64,000 nucleotides of DNA from Amylostereum areolatum. Lineage: Eukaryota; Basidiomycota; Agaricomycetes; Russulales; Stereaceae. Under the pieces are notes generated by a model, which was not told the origin of the DNA, did not search any database, and saw only the letters and a list, made by a program, of their open reading frames with translations. The DNA lies in the NCBI GenBank assembly GCA_012932865.1, contig SAXG01000052.1, positions 248,001-312,000 on the forward strand. Direction: 5' to 3'. Position numbers and translations under genes: made by a program. Of this stretch, positions 1-11,127 are shown piece after piece. The first letter of the stretch is position 1, and every line of letters begins with the position of its first letter.

Positions 1-1514
1 TCCGATACCAACCTCGATAACTGCTGCATCTTCCCCCTCCCCCTAGGCGTCACTCAAGAAGACGACAACGTCTTTACTGCTTGACTCGGAGACAACACCC
101 AAGAAGTCGCCTTTATAACCACTGAACTCAGTGGCATCATCTGGTACTTCACCGACGGAGACCAACCCGACCTCACTGAAACCAACTTCAACCTCATCGC
201 CGCCTCCGCCCTACCACCTGTCACTGACGAAGACTTCTCCAACCTCGACGAACCAGTCATGGCTGCCCAGTGGGTCCGCACCGACCCCCAACCCCCTCTC
301 CCCGCCAAACTTGCCAACTGCACTGAAATTGGTGGAACATGGAACATCGTCATCGGCCAAACTGGCTCTCCCATCCAAAACATGAATAACAGCACCGACA
401 ACGCATGGCTCATAGAAGTAAACGGTCAATGGGTTGTCATTCCTGCCGTGCTTGTTTCCGCCCTCAACCTGCCACCCCCCACCGTCAATGTCACTGCTCC
501 TCCCATCACTGTCAACCCCCGGCTGTCACCGTTAGCGCCCCAGCCGCTGCCGCCGCCAGACCCCCTCGAAAGAAGGTCCACGCAAAAACTCCTGAAGGCT
601 TCTCTGGAAAACGAGAGGACTTCAATGACTGGATGCGATCATGTGAGGAATACATGCGAGCCACTGAGGATGACCTCGTGACGGACAAAAACAAAGTCCT
701 CTTCATCCTCACCTACATGATGGGGGAGGCAGCACGCACCTGGAAGGCTGAGTACGAGGATGCACACCTGGCCAATGGAGCCATGGTCGCCTGGGTGGAC
801 TTCCACAAGGCACTCAAAGGGGCCTTCACTGACATCAATGAGCAGCACCGCGCCGCAGTCGAACTGGACGGATTCAAACAGACGAAGGGTACCACTGCCC
901 ATGAATACTTCGCCAAGTTCGAACAACTGGCAAGGAAGGCAGGATACTCCACAGCGCAGGACCCTATCCACCTTATGCAGCTGCTCAAGCACAATGTCTA
1001 CTACCGGACCATCGACTCCATCTACGACAGCGGTCACGTCCCTCAGAAATATGAGGACCTCAAAGAGTGCATCATCCTGATTGACGGTCTGCGACAGGAG
1101 CGGGAGGACCTGAAGACCCAGCGCAGCGGACCCGCGCAGAACCAAAAACCCAAAGGACAGGGATCGTCCAATGGGCAACAAGGAGGGCAGGTCCCATGGC
1201 ACCACGATGGAACCGGCACGGTGCACAGTGGCAAAGGTCAGCCGATGGACATCAACCGTGTCGACATCAAGGGGCGATGCTTCCGCTGCGGACAAAATGG
1301 CCACCAAGTGCGGGACTGCAGAGTGGATGTGAAGAACATCCGAGACATGTGGGGGAGGGACCGGTACACAGAACCACCAAAGCGGGAGGCTCGAGCACAG
1401 ACGTTCAAGACGCCCACCGCTTGGGCTAGGAGCCTGTCGGCCGAGGATCGGAAAAGCGTGATGGACGCGCTTCAAGCTCCACCGAAGGTGGAAGAGAAGA
1501 AGGAGGGTTTTTGA
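1..1514 (+). pseudogene. gag: gag of element A (frameshifted)
   Basis: Gag forms the particle that packages element RNA. The frame is open from the left edge in frame 1, broken by TGA at 82-84, and has its first ATG at 259. The frame then shifts at a CCCCC run (516-520): upstream sense lies in frame 1 (ending near ITVNP) and downstream sense in frame 3 (starting near PAVTVSAP), consistent with one lost C. Downstream is a capsid-like region and a CCHC zinc knuckle (CFRCGQNGHQVRDC, C-x2-C-x4-H-x4-C) near 1282-1323. It ends with GGT TTT TGA at 1506-1514, and pol follows in the -1 frame. The ATG at 405 lies in the out-of-frame stretch and is not a credible start. Confidence 0.85.
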
Positions 1515-4500
1515 GGGGGCTGACGATGTACACGGCATCTGAAGCCCAAGTTTCTGTTTCTCGCTCGTCTGGTTTTGTTGCGCCTCGGTGGCCTGGTTCT
1601 CGTTTGCATATGCGCATTGTTGATTCGGACTGTACTACTACGGGGGATATCCCCATTATGACTTCTCTTACGGACTATATCAGTACGGGCACGCGTCCCG
1701 TTGTTATTTTAGATACTCAGGCTTCAATTTGTGAGCCTTCGGCTTTGGATACAGCATCAGTTTCGGTTTCAGTTTTGGATACGGCTTTGGATACGGACTC
1801 GGTTTTGGTCATGGACCCTGTGAAGTCAGGGACAATGCCGTGCGATGGAAGGGGCACGGCGCCCAAATCATGTTATATGGCACCTGGAACGGCTCAATGG
1901 ATACTTCATCGCTTAAGGGAAGACAAACCTGAAAGCGCGATTGCAATCCTTCGTATCTGGACACACCATTGACGCCGCGACGAAGCTACTGATGAAGCCA
2001 TCAAGGAGATAACTGGCATGGGAGATGAATTAGCATGCCAAGCTCTACTAGAGCTTGCCACTCCTATGCAGTTTATACACTCCTCAAGCGCTAAAGAACA
2101 AATGGTCATTCCCACACAACTTGTGGTAGATTCCAAGCACATTGTCAAAGCTCTCGCACTCCTGGACAGTGGTTGCACTGGCTCGTGTATTAACACGAAG
2201 TTTGTGCAGGAAAATCTCATCCCCACGCAACGGACTGCTCGCCCAATCCCAGTACGAAATGCAGACGGCACTCTCAACGCGGGAGGTCCCATCACGGAAT
2301 ATGTCACACTTCGTCTAATCATTCAAGACCATGAAGAAAACATCGACCTCGCAGTCTCCAATCTAGGAGATACAGACCTCTTCATCGGACATAAGTGGCT
2401 GAAAAAGCACAATCCTCGCATCAACTGGAAATCGGGATCAATTGAATCCAACCGATGCCCTACAAGCTGCTCTCGTCCCCCTCCCCTTCTCAATATTGAT
2501 GATGACGAAGAAGACGAGGAAGAGCCAGTCCACATGGAAAAGGACGAGCAGCTGTTCGCTTTCGACTGGGACAGTTACAAGACAACCTACCACATCCGGA
2601 CCCATGCATCAGACATTGCAATCGAGGAGCACGCTAAGAAAAAGGAACAGACCTTCTCGGAGCGGGTCCCAATGGTGTACCATGAATTCAAAGACATCTT
2701 TGACAAAGACGACTTTGACAAGCTTCCTGAGCAATGCCCATGGGACCACACCATTGAACTCACTCCTAACTTCAAACCGGTCAATTGCAAAGTTTACCCC
2801 CTCACATTGGACGAGCAGAAGCAACTGGACACCTTTTTGGAAGAGAACCTGAGATCTGGCCGGATCCAGCCGTCCAAATCACCCATGGCCTCCCCATTCT
2901 TCTTCATCAAGAAAAAAGACGGCTCGTTACGTCCTGTGCAAGACTATCGAAAACTCAATGAGATGACAATAAAGAACCGTTACCCGCTCCCGCTCATCCA
3001 AGAGTTGGTTGATAAGCTTAAGGGAGCACGGCACTTTACCAAGCTCAATGTCCGATGGGGGTACAACAATGTTCAGATTAAAGAAGGGGACGAATGGAAG
3101 GCTGCATTCCGCACGAACAAAGGTCTCTACAAGCCTACAGTCATGTTCTTCGGACTCACCAACTCCCCGTCTACGTTCCAAGCCATGATGAATGACGTGT
3201 TCAAAGACTTGATCCACCAAGGAGTCGTGGTTGTCTATTTAGACAACATCCTCATCTTCATGCATATGCTAGAAGAACATCGTCAGATAGTCAAGGAGGT
3301 CCTCCAGATCCTACGAGAAAATAAACTCTATCTGAAGCCAGAAAAGTGCGAGTTTGAGAAGGCAGAAATTGAATACCTGGGCATGATTGTAGGCAGAGGA
3401 AGGGTGCACATGGATCCAGCAAAAGTCACTGCAATCACCAATTGGCCAGCCCCCAAAACGAAGAAACAACTTCAATCATTTTTGGGCTTTTGCAACTTCT
3501 ACCATCGCTTTATCAAGGACTTCAGTGGCATCGCTCACCCAATGACTAAGCTCACTGGGAAGACGGAATGGGTCTGGAACACCCCGCAGCAGGAGGCGTT
3601 CGAGGAACTCAAGCGACGTATAACATCGCAGCCAGTTCTAGCAATCCCTACAGATGATAGATAGTTCTGTGTCGAAGCAGACTCCTCTGACTACGCCACG
3701 GGCACGGTACTTTCGCAACAACAGGACAATGGCAAATGGCACTTGGTCGCCTTCCTCTCCAAGTCCCTTAGCAAAGCTGAGAGGAACTATGAGATCTATG
3801 ACAAGGAATTACTGGCCATCATGACGGCGCTGGAGAAATGGAGACAATACCTCATGGGTGCACGACAGGAGTTTGAAATCTGGTTGGATCATCGTAATCT
3901 CACGTACTTCCGCAAGGCGCAGAAGCTAAATCAGAGACAAGCACGGTGGTTAACGGAGCTACAAGAGTATCATTGTATGCTACTCCACAAGCCTGGCAAA
4001 ACAATGGGCAAACCCGATGCTATTTCCCGACTAGCGGGCCTTGAGAAGGGGGAGAAAGACAATGAAAATATTGTCCTCCTAAAACCAGAACTCTTTCGTG
4101 CCCTCAACCATGCAGGAATTGTAACCAATGGACCTGACAATGTCTTCATTGAGCGGATTCAGGAGGCTACCTTACTCCAAGACCATGCAGTAGAACGCGC
4201 CTTAGCACTCAAAGTGAAGGGATGGCTGGAACACGCAGATGGAACGGTCACCTGGCAACACAGACTCTATGTCCCAAGAGACAAAGGACTCCGTGCAGAC
4301 ATCATCCAAGCTCATCATGACGGCCCGCTTGTCGGTCATCCAGGACAATACAAGACCCACGAGCTCATCACATGCAACTACTGGTGGCCTGCCATTAGAG
4401 ACGATGTCCGAAAATATGTTGAAGGATGTGAGACCTGCCAATGTACCAAGATTAGACATGATCGTATTGCCACGCCACTCCACCCACATGACCCACCACA

Positions 4501-5686
4501 AGCACCTTGGGAGCATGTATCCATTGACTTTGTCATGCCGCTCCCGGTCTCGGATGGAAAAGACGCCATCTGCAATGTGAACTGCATGGGTACCAAGCAG
4601 GTGGTGTTCTGGGCCACGACCAAAGACCTAACGGAGGATAAACTCGCCTTCGAGTACCTACGCGAGGTGGTCCCCCATCATGGAATCCCAAGAAAGATTG
4701 TCAGTGACCGCAGCAGCGTGTTTGTCTCCAAGTTCACCACGGCATTGTTCCAACTGTTAGGCATTGAAGGGAACCTGTCCATGGCGTATCACCCTCAGAC
4801 GGACGGACAGACCGAACACTCCAACATGACCATGGAAAACTACCTTCGCATCTTTATCAATCAACGACAGGATGATTGGACATGTTATCTTCTACTTGCC
4901 ATGACCGTGCTCAACAACATGGTCCACAGTTCGATTGGGATGTCTCCCAACTTTGCCAACTACGGTCGAGAACTCTACCTAGGAATGAATCCGCGACGTG
5001 AGACAGACAACCCATCGGTGAATGAGTTTGCACAACGCATGCGAGACATCTATGAGGAAGCCCGCTCCGCGCTAAAAGCAGCACAGGACGATCAAAAACA
5101 CTTTTACGATCGCAAGAAGGACGAACCAATAGATTACAAAATTGGCGACTTCGTCTGGCTGGAAGCCAAGACCAGAGATGGCCAAACCGTAATCAAGACG
5201 GCACGTTCTATGCAAAAGCTAGATGACAAGCGATTCGGTCCTTTCGAAATCCTGGAAAAAGTCGGAGCATCGGCTTACAAGCTTTGCCTCCCTGCATCCT
5301 GGTCACGAAAACATCCGGTCTTCAACGAGTCCCTCCTATCCCCACACAATGGTCCTGCCTTCGACAATCAGAAAGCACCTACACCTCCACCCCCAGAGTT
5401 AGTCCAAGGAGAGGAAGTCTACGAGGTCGAAAAGATTATAGACTCCAAGAAAGTTGGTCGCGGCTTCAAGTACCTCGTCAAATGGAAAGGCTACCCAGAC
5501 AATGACAATACTTGGGAGCCTCTCACCAATCTCCAGAATGCTAAGAAACACATTGACGACTTCCACCATGAACATCTGGGTGCCCCGAAACCTGCACGCC
5601 TTAATCATTGGGAACTTCTGTCGGAGGAAGAAGCTGGATCTGACTACGACGAGGACGTCAAATCTAAGGAAGGGGTGATGTCATGA
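1511..5686 (+). pseudogene. pol: pol of element A (PR-RT-RH-IN-chromodomain), inactivated
   Basis: One long frame (-1 relative to gag) is interrupted by TGA at 1970-1972 and TAG at 3662-3664. Domains in order: aspartic protease with a DSG motif (about 2165); reverse transcriptase about 2740-3330; RNase H from about 3665 (VEADSSDY); integrase with HHCC finger (about 4315-4450) and intact D, D, E positions (IDF, SDR, QTE); GPF/Y module (about 5235); C-terminal chromodomain (about 5420-5560, YLVKWKGYP). RT catalysis should be lost: the first catalytic Asp is Asn (AAT at 3047-3049) and the usual YxDD is YLDN (AAC at 3245-3247). The frame ends 8 bp inside the 3' LTR. Confidence 0.93.
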
Positions 5687-6136
5687 ATGGTCTATAATTT
5701 TCTTTTTACTTTACATTGGTTACACACTTTAGGACTTATCGACTTATCACCGGTCCGGCTCCACTCCGGCCCGGACCCGGTTCATCTATATCCTGCCCAG
5801 ACCCACGTGACTCATCCTGGCCCGGGTCTGACTCCTTTCTCTTGACTCATGCTGTACGATACTGACTCATGCTGTGCTCTTTTACATATGACTGCTTACT
5901 TATACTAGGTCTGCTTACTGATTGCCATGTATCGGTTGCTTACCTAAGTCTCCCTCCTCTTGTGTATATAAGGCTTGCTCTCGCTGTACATATTCCTTAT
6001 CTCAAGCTAGTCAATTCTACCGACTTTGCTTGCTTTCCCTTGTCTGTCACCGTGTCTGATCGGCTCCCCTCTGTCATCCTCCTCTTCTAGTCAGCTTTGT
6101 TGTAACTTGGTGCTGTTGCACTAGTCGTTGCTGACA
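5679..6136 (+). repeat. 3' LTR of element A
   Basis: 458 bp starting TGTCATGA directly after the purine-rich end of pol (AAGGAAGGGGTGA) and ending GTTGCTGACA, so the ends form the short inverted pair TGTCA/TGACA. A TATA box (TATATAAGG) lies near 5964-5972. The 5' LTR is outside the window, so LTR divergence cannot be measured. Confidence 0.85.
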
Positions 6137-6639
6137 GGGCGGCAGCGAGGAGGCCCTCCTTGATTTTTGGGAATACATATCCCTGTAAAGCACGATGAGG
6201 ATGGGTGGTCCACATTCGCGTAGGCTTTGCTGACTGTTTTCATAGCCGGCAGAACGACATTCTTGAAGTGTTTTGAGATTCTCACAGACATCGTCTGCAC
6301 GTATGTCAGTCACTTCTCCCTGCACCTCTCCCACCCTCTGCAACTGTCCCTTCCTTTGTCATTCAAATCACCTTACAGTGCAACTCATGATCAACTCCAT
6401 CTTGGGTCTCCGAACCCTGAACAATGCATTGCATGCCACTCGGTACTTCGGCGAGTCGTCGAACAAAGAACGCGAACACAAAGAACATGTAGGTATTAAA
6501 GCAGACCCGGAATCAGCGTCATCGCAGCAAATCTTTGTGTTCCCTCCCTCGTCGCCCCTTGTCGTCCTTCAACCTTAGTACTTGTGGGTGCTCTAGAGAC
6601 TTTGACATCTGTATCACTCACCTATTGACAGCTTCCAAC
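6137..6639. other. Flank of element A, no gene seen
   Basis: About 500 bp between the element A LTR and the MYND-like gene. I see no conserved coding frame. It may hold the promoter of the downstream gene, but no clear TATA box was found. Confidence 0.5.
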
Positions 6640-7136
6640 ATGCCTACTCCCCGCATAACCAACCTCGTTCACGTAGCCTTCCAAATTCAGAAAGCTGGTC
6701 GCTTACAACCACCTAACAACGATGTTCATCTGTGCTGGAACTGCATGACTTTCAAAGGTGTTACGGAGGTTTGGTGGTGTACAGGTTGTAAGTCCCCCAA
6801 GATACATCTTCCTTACAGCCTTTTCTTGGACAGCGACTCAACTATAATTCATCAGGGAAGATATTGCAATGAAATTTGTCAGCAAAAACAATGGTGAGAA
6901 TGTTACATATGCAAAGGATGGTGTAGGTCTCATCGCTCTCCCCCATTCCGTATGTGTGTACGTGAAGGCCATTGCATAAGGCCATCTGTCTATCCATGTG
7001 CAGTGCCGGTCATGAAGCCCGAGCAATAATGTGCCTCGTTGACCGTGCCATCTGTGTTCCCGAGGTCCTTAAGAGACTGTCCTACATTGCCGTCCATGAG
7101 CTGTTGTTGCTCATCACCCCCCAGCGCTGGGTCTAG
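6640..7136 (+). CDS. MYND-type zinc-finger protein, probable two-exon gene or fragment
   Basis: MYND fingers are protein-interaction zinc modules and are numerous in mushroom fungi. From ATG 6640 exon 1 gives CWNC (about residue 32), then WWCTGC, then RYCNEICQQKQ. A GTGAGA donor at 6894 and a CAG acceptor at 7001-7003 define a 110-bp intron. Splicing adds AGHEARAIMC, which supplies the His and last Cys expected of C-x2-C...C-x2-C...YC-x3-C...H...C. The codon across the junction becomes Cys where MYND proteins usually have Trp. Exon 2 runs to TAG at 7134-7136, giving about 127 residues; further exons are possible since frames downstream stay open. The gap between the second and third Cys pairs is longer than usual, so an extra intron or decay is possible. 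Confidence 0.5.
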
Positions 7137-8254
7137 ATATGTTCTGAAGGTGGTCTGTGGTCTATCCTCTGACCGCTGGATGACAAACAAGCACCTCTCT
7201 GGCGACCAAGATCCCATTCCCGTCATTGAGCGTTGCCTAACATTTCTAAACTTCTCCCGTGTTCGTATACAGGATGTCCCCGACAATTGTTTCCCCCTCG
7301 ATGATACCCCCTGCGATCATGCCTGTAAATCCTGTTGTATTGCCAAACCCATATTTACAGGTCCTGCTGGATACTTCACTGATGGCCCCGGGGTTGGCTT
7401 CTGGTTTGTTATGGAAGAAAGCAGTGAATATTGTTCTTCTTCCCAAGCCCTTATGGACCTGTCTTTCGTCCTGGGTACCAAAATCACCCCGGAGGTCATG
7501 AAAGGGGCAGAAGAGAGACACCATGTACCCAAAGGTCATCTGATTGACAAGCATTGCGAGTCAGTGTGGCATTTCATTCTTTGTTGTACCAGTTGTTGAC
7601 CTTGACAAATGTAGGGCTCTGAACCGATATATTCTTGATGACGCAGTACCCAATGCTTTTCGCCTTCGTGCAGTAAGTTGAATGTGCTGGTGCCATGTGA
7701 CTCCCTCTGACAATGTGCCCCTGCAAATGAAGCCCGTGTGCACGCGTCCCTTCTAGGTACTGAAGTAACATTCTAGTTGGATCCATCCAAGTCACTTGCG
7801 CCGGCAGCCTCATCGTGATATGTATTTCTTGTACTTGCCGAACAAATAAGTGTCCTTCGGATCTTTCCTTGTTGCCCACTCTCAAGGACATTATCTGCAA
7901 TTTGGCTTGACAAGTCATTACAACTCCTCCCGTCGCGCACACTTTTTTTGGGTGCCCTGAAGTTCGTCAAATTAGAGGAGTACTTGAAGCTATCATATAC
8001 ATACTTGAGCGTATCATAGCTAACGATTTCCTCATCTACTTATTTCTTTGCATGTCTACAAGCCCGGACCTAAGCGCAAGCTTGCCCAGGTAAGCATCAG
8101 CTGCTAGCCTGCCTATTAACTGTACCTAATCTTCTATCAAACTCGGATTTATGTATGTAGGTCCAATAACCCATAGCTAAACTTAAAGTAAGCTATTTAC
8201 ATTTATGCCCCGTTGGAAAGCGTATCCTAGCTAAACCTTTTGTACACACATCAG
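7137..8254. other. Possible 3' exons of the MYND-like gene, otherwise featureless
   Basis: One plus-strand frame is open for 186 codons (about 7042-7599), and a GTATACAG at about 7266-7273 could be an acceptor. No family was recognised, and opposite-strand frames are also open here, so I make no gene call. From about 7,900 to 8,254 the sequence is AT-richer with scattered TAGCTAA motifs like those at 14.3-14.7 kb. Confidence 0.3.
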
Positions 8255-8465
8255 GAGAACTCCCAGTACTTGAGCCATACTTGGACTTGACAGAACAGCT
8301 TGGAATTGGAGATTATACTTGGACTGAACTTGGACTGGAAGAAAAAGACTTGGGGACTTGGTCAAACAGAAGGACCTTGGAAGTTTACTTGGAGATGTAG
8401 TAGTTTACTTGGATATATAGCATTTTACTTGGACACCAAGCAGTTTACTTCCGTAACTTGGTTGA
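8255..8465. repeat. ACTTGG motif cluster
   Basis: Nine ACTTGG hexamers, plus GCTTGG and CCTTGG variants, occur within about 210 bp and mostly in the same orientation. Dense short motifs of this kind are typical of subterminal regions of DNA transposons, but no terminal inverted repeat or target duplication was found. A similar cluster lies at about 14,020-14,215. Confidence 0.5.
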
Positions 8466-8559
8466 ATGTGCAGATACTTACTGTTCCAAATGCAAAGTCA
8501 CGACTTAGTGGTTTTCAAAAACTGATGGTCACGTGACCCATCAGTTTTATCGACGCTCA

Positions 8560-9410
8560 ACGCCACGTTGACTCCTTGTCCTCAACTACGACATCAGTCG
8601 TTGTTGGGGACCCGGCCTCGTCATTGTCATCATCGCCGTTGTCAACCTTGCCATCGCGTTCGACAACTACGCCTTTGTCGCCATCGATGCCCACACCCGC
8701 CGCGTACCCGTCGCCATCCATGCCCTCGCCCTCATCGCGCCACCTGACATTCTCATCGCCACGTCACCATCGCTGTCAACACCGTCAACACCAGTGCACG
8801 TCGTCAACACCAGTGCACACCGTCAACACCAGTGCACACCGTCAACACCAGTGCACACCGTCAACACCAGCGCACGCCATCAACACCTGGCACCTCCTTC
8901 AATGCCCCCATTCCCGCTGCCCTTAACGCCCACGCCCACCTTGTACCCGTCGCCCTCAACGCCCTTGCCCTTGTCGCGCCACCCGACACTCTCGTTGCCA
9001 TGTCACCACGTCGCTGTCGCTGTCGCCCTCAACGCCCTCAACACCAGCGCACACTGTCAGCACCTGTCGCCTCCTGCCCCGTTGCCCTCAACACTCCCAC
9101 CTCCCCGGCCTCGATGCCCACACGCCCATCGCGTTCAACAACCGGTCTCCTGTCACCTCCAATGCCCGGTCCCCCATCACCTCCAATGTCCACACCCCTG
9201 TCACCCCCACGCCGACATTGTCATCATCCCCAATGCTCACACCCCATCGCGTTGAACGTCCACGCCCTCGTTTCCTCCGACGCGCTCAATACCGGTGTGG
9301 ACTCGCGCTCAAGAGCAGGTGCGTCATCTAACCACCATCCCTTCCACTCCCTCATCCCTCCATCCCTCCCCTCCCCTCTCGCCCCCAGTTCATTGCTCGC
9401 CCTCCCTCGC
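8560..9410. repeat. Pro/Ser/Thr-coding low-complexity DNA with a 19-bp minisatellite
   Basis: C-rich, G-poor sequence in which several frames are open because stops are compositionally rare. Between about 8770 and 8890 a 19-bp unit (CACCGTCAACACCAGTGCA) is repeated about five times head to tail with point variants. Related TCAACACCAG words recur to about 9070. I see no conserved domain and treat the open frames as compositional. Confidence 0.6.
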
Positions 9411-9804
9411 TGCTGCACCGACAAATATGTGGAGGGGCATCATGGTGAGTGATCTCCCTGTCTGCACAGTACCGCTGCTGACCTCGTTTGCAGTGCCATC
9501 TTGTCCGCACATCCTCCACCATCAGGGAAACCCCCCCCTAGTATTTCTTGGTAGCCATTTCCTAGTTTGGCCACGACGCGGCAGAGCAAGCTTGACCAAA
9601 CACAAGTCGAGTGTGCACGAGGTGCTGCCGCCCCACCACCTTCCACTGACCTTTTTAGAGTACATGGCTTTGAGGGTACCAATGTATATCATATATCACT
9701 ACATATGTGCACTTGAGACAATGTAAACGAGTGAGTGAACAATGCGGGAACACAAGTTTACATTCGAAAATTTCCTAATTAGGAAGTCGACGCGAGACGC
9801 GCTG
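9411..9804. other. No feature recognised
   Basis: About 400 bp between the low-complexity tract and the CACCA-ended MITE. It has mixed composition with no coherent frame, no repeat and no RNA gene visible by eye. Confidence 0.4.
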
Positions 9805-10459
9805 CACCACGGGCATTGGCCGGTATTCCGCATCCGGGAATAAGTCTAAAATAAGTCTAAAAGCAGTCCTTATCAGGACCTGCCGGCTGAGTGGTTAATC
9901 TCATCGAAATAATAGATATTCCGCACCTGGTTGTAGAGCGCCGAGGTACCCTGAACAACTTATTCCTTTGAGATCTCCGGAAGTCATGAAGAGAACATGC
10001 AAATGAGTTCTCCACGTGTTTGCCTTGAGGTCAAGGAAATGAGATGTTCCCGAGATATCTGCCACTGCTCCACTGCTGCTTTGTTCAAGTCCGATGATGA
10101 GTTGCAAAGATGTTCTTATCATGCGACTTCTCAGACCACTGAAAGAACACATTTGCGAAAGATCCCCGGTCGAGACAACTTATTTGCGGGAGATCCACCG
10201 ATGAGATGACTTATTTCCGTGGCGTCTGCACTTCATGAAAGGCACCATGAGGAGGTCCAGCAAATGACTTCTTTGTGAGGCATCCACCAGAGACTGTGCA
10301 TCTGACAAGTATAACCTATTTTGTCCATCTCACTACTTAGCTTCCAAGGTGTTCATTATAGAATATTTATGATATATCCAGGTCCAGGAATAAAGGATAG
10401 CTTTCAGATACATCAGCAATTTCTCCCCGGTTGCGGAATACCGGACAATGCCCGTGGTG
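9805..10459. mobile_element. Non-autonomous MITE with CACCA ends (CACTA-like)
   Basis: 655 bp bounded by terminal inverted repeats of about 34 bp that match with only 2-3 mismatches. The left end begins CACCACGGGCATTG and the right end is its complement, CAATGCCCGTGGTG. The direct repeat CTG flanks it at 9802-9804 and 10460-10462. A 3-bp duplication with CAC- ends suggests the CACTA superfamily, though CACCA is not the canonical CACTA end. No transposase is encoded. The right edge was later hit by the hAT MITE, whose 8-bp duplication covers the last three bases of this element. Confidence 0.7.
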
Positions 10460-10464
10460 CTGGC

Positions 10465-11119
10465 TAGAGCTCTTCACGAGTGGCTATACTTGTGAGTACC
10501 TGTATGAGTACCTGTAAGGCACATCCGTGGGTATTGCCATTCGCGGATACGAGTACTCGTGTGCCTGATACTCGTGAGAGTACAGGTATGACTTTTGAGC
10601 TCACAGGTTACCTGTGCAAGTACCTGTCAAATACCTGTCAGGTACTTTGGCAGGGTTGATCTTGACATAATTACAGATAATAGCTGTTGGATTGATATAA
10701 GCATTCTCTCTTGTAGATCCTTATGTACTGTTGTTTCTATTGTGGCCCCTTTCTCATCTATTTCCTCTCCTCCCCTCACATATATAGCTGAAAGCCTTGT
10801 GCGGTATGCTGTATCATACTCTGATACAAGTTTACCTGTACTTAAATGTTACTAGCATTATCCTTGCCTTGAAGATGGAGTGTCAATATGCCTAACAGAG
10901 CTTCCAAGATGAGTCTAAGAAGGCCACTACTGCTGCTTGTATCATATTTTCTAGGAACGACAGGTACTTGTCATACCTGTGTATCCGCGAGTGGGAGTAT
11001 CCATGCCACAGGTACCTGTGTGCCTGATACTCGTGAGAGTGGGAGTATAAGATCTGGAGCCACAGGTACCTGTCTCAAGGTTGCAGGTACCTGTAAGAGT
11101 GCACTCGTGAAGAGCTCTA
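10465..11119. mobile_element. hAT-type MITE, copy 1
   Basis: 655 bp starting TAGAGCTCTTCACGAGTG and ending with its perfect complement, flanked by an 8-bp duplication GTGCTGGC (10457-10464 and 11120-11127). An 8-bp target duplication and a TAGAG terminus are hAT hallmarks. Subterminal regions are full of ACCTGT/ACAGGT words in both orientations. Small open frames inside are shared with copy 2 but show no transposase sequence. Confidence 0.88.
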
Positions 11120-11127
11120 GTGCTGGC

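Larger units (their letters stand above)
1..6136 (+). mobile_element. Element A: 5'-truncated Ty3/gypsy chromovirus
   Basis: The order gag, protease, reverse transcriptase, RNase H, integrase, chromodomain, LTR marks a Ty3/gypsy chromovirus. The 5' LTR and start of the leader lie left of the window, so no target duplication can be checked. The copy is decayed. The leader/gag frame has a TGA at 82-84 and a frameshift in a C5 run near 516-520. Pol carries in-frame TGA (1970-1972) and TAG (3662-3664). Two reverse-transcriptase catalytic aspartates are changed to asparagine. It differs enough from B/C/E and from D to be a separate family; a solo LTR at 16106-16589 has matching ends. Confidence 0.95.

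Noticed and set aside
8770..8890. CRISPR-like direct repeat array
   Set aside because: Units are contiguous 19-bp tandem repeats without spacers, in a eukaryotic genome.
8560..9452. Ser/Pro/Thr-rich ORFs, possible mucin-like wall protein
   Set aside because: No signal peptide, no stable frame across the minisatellite, and three frames open together.
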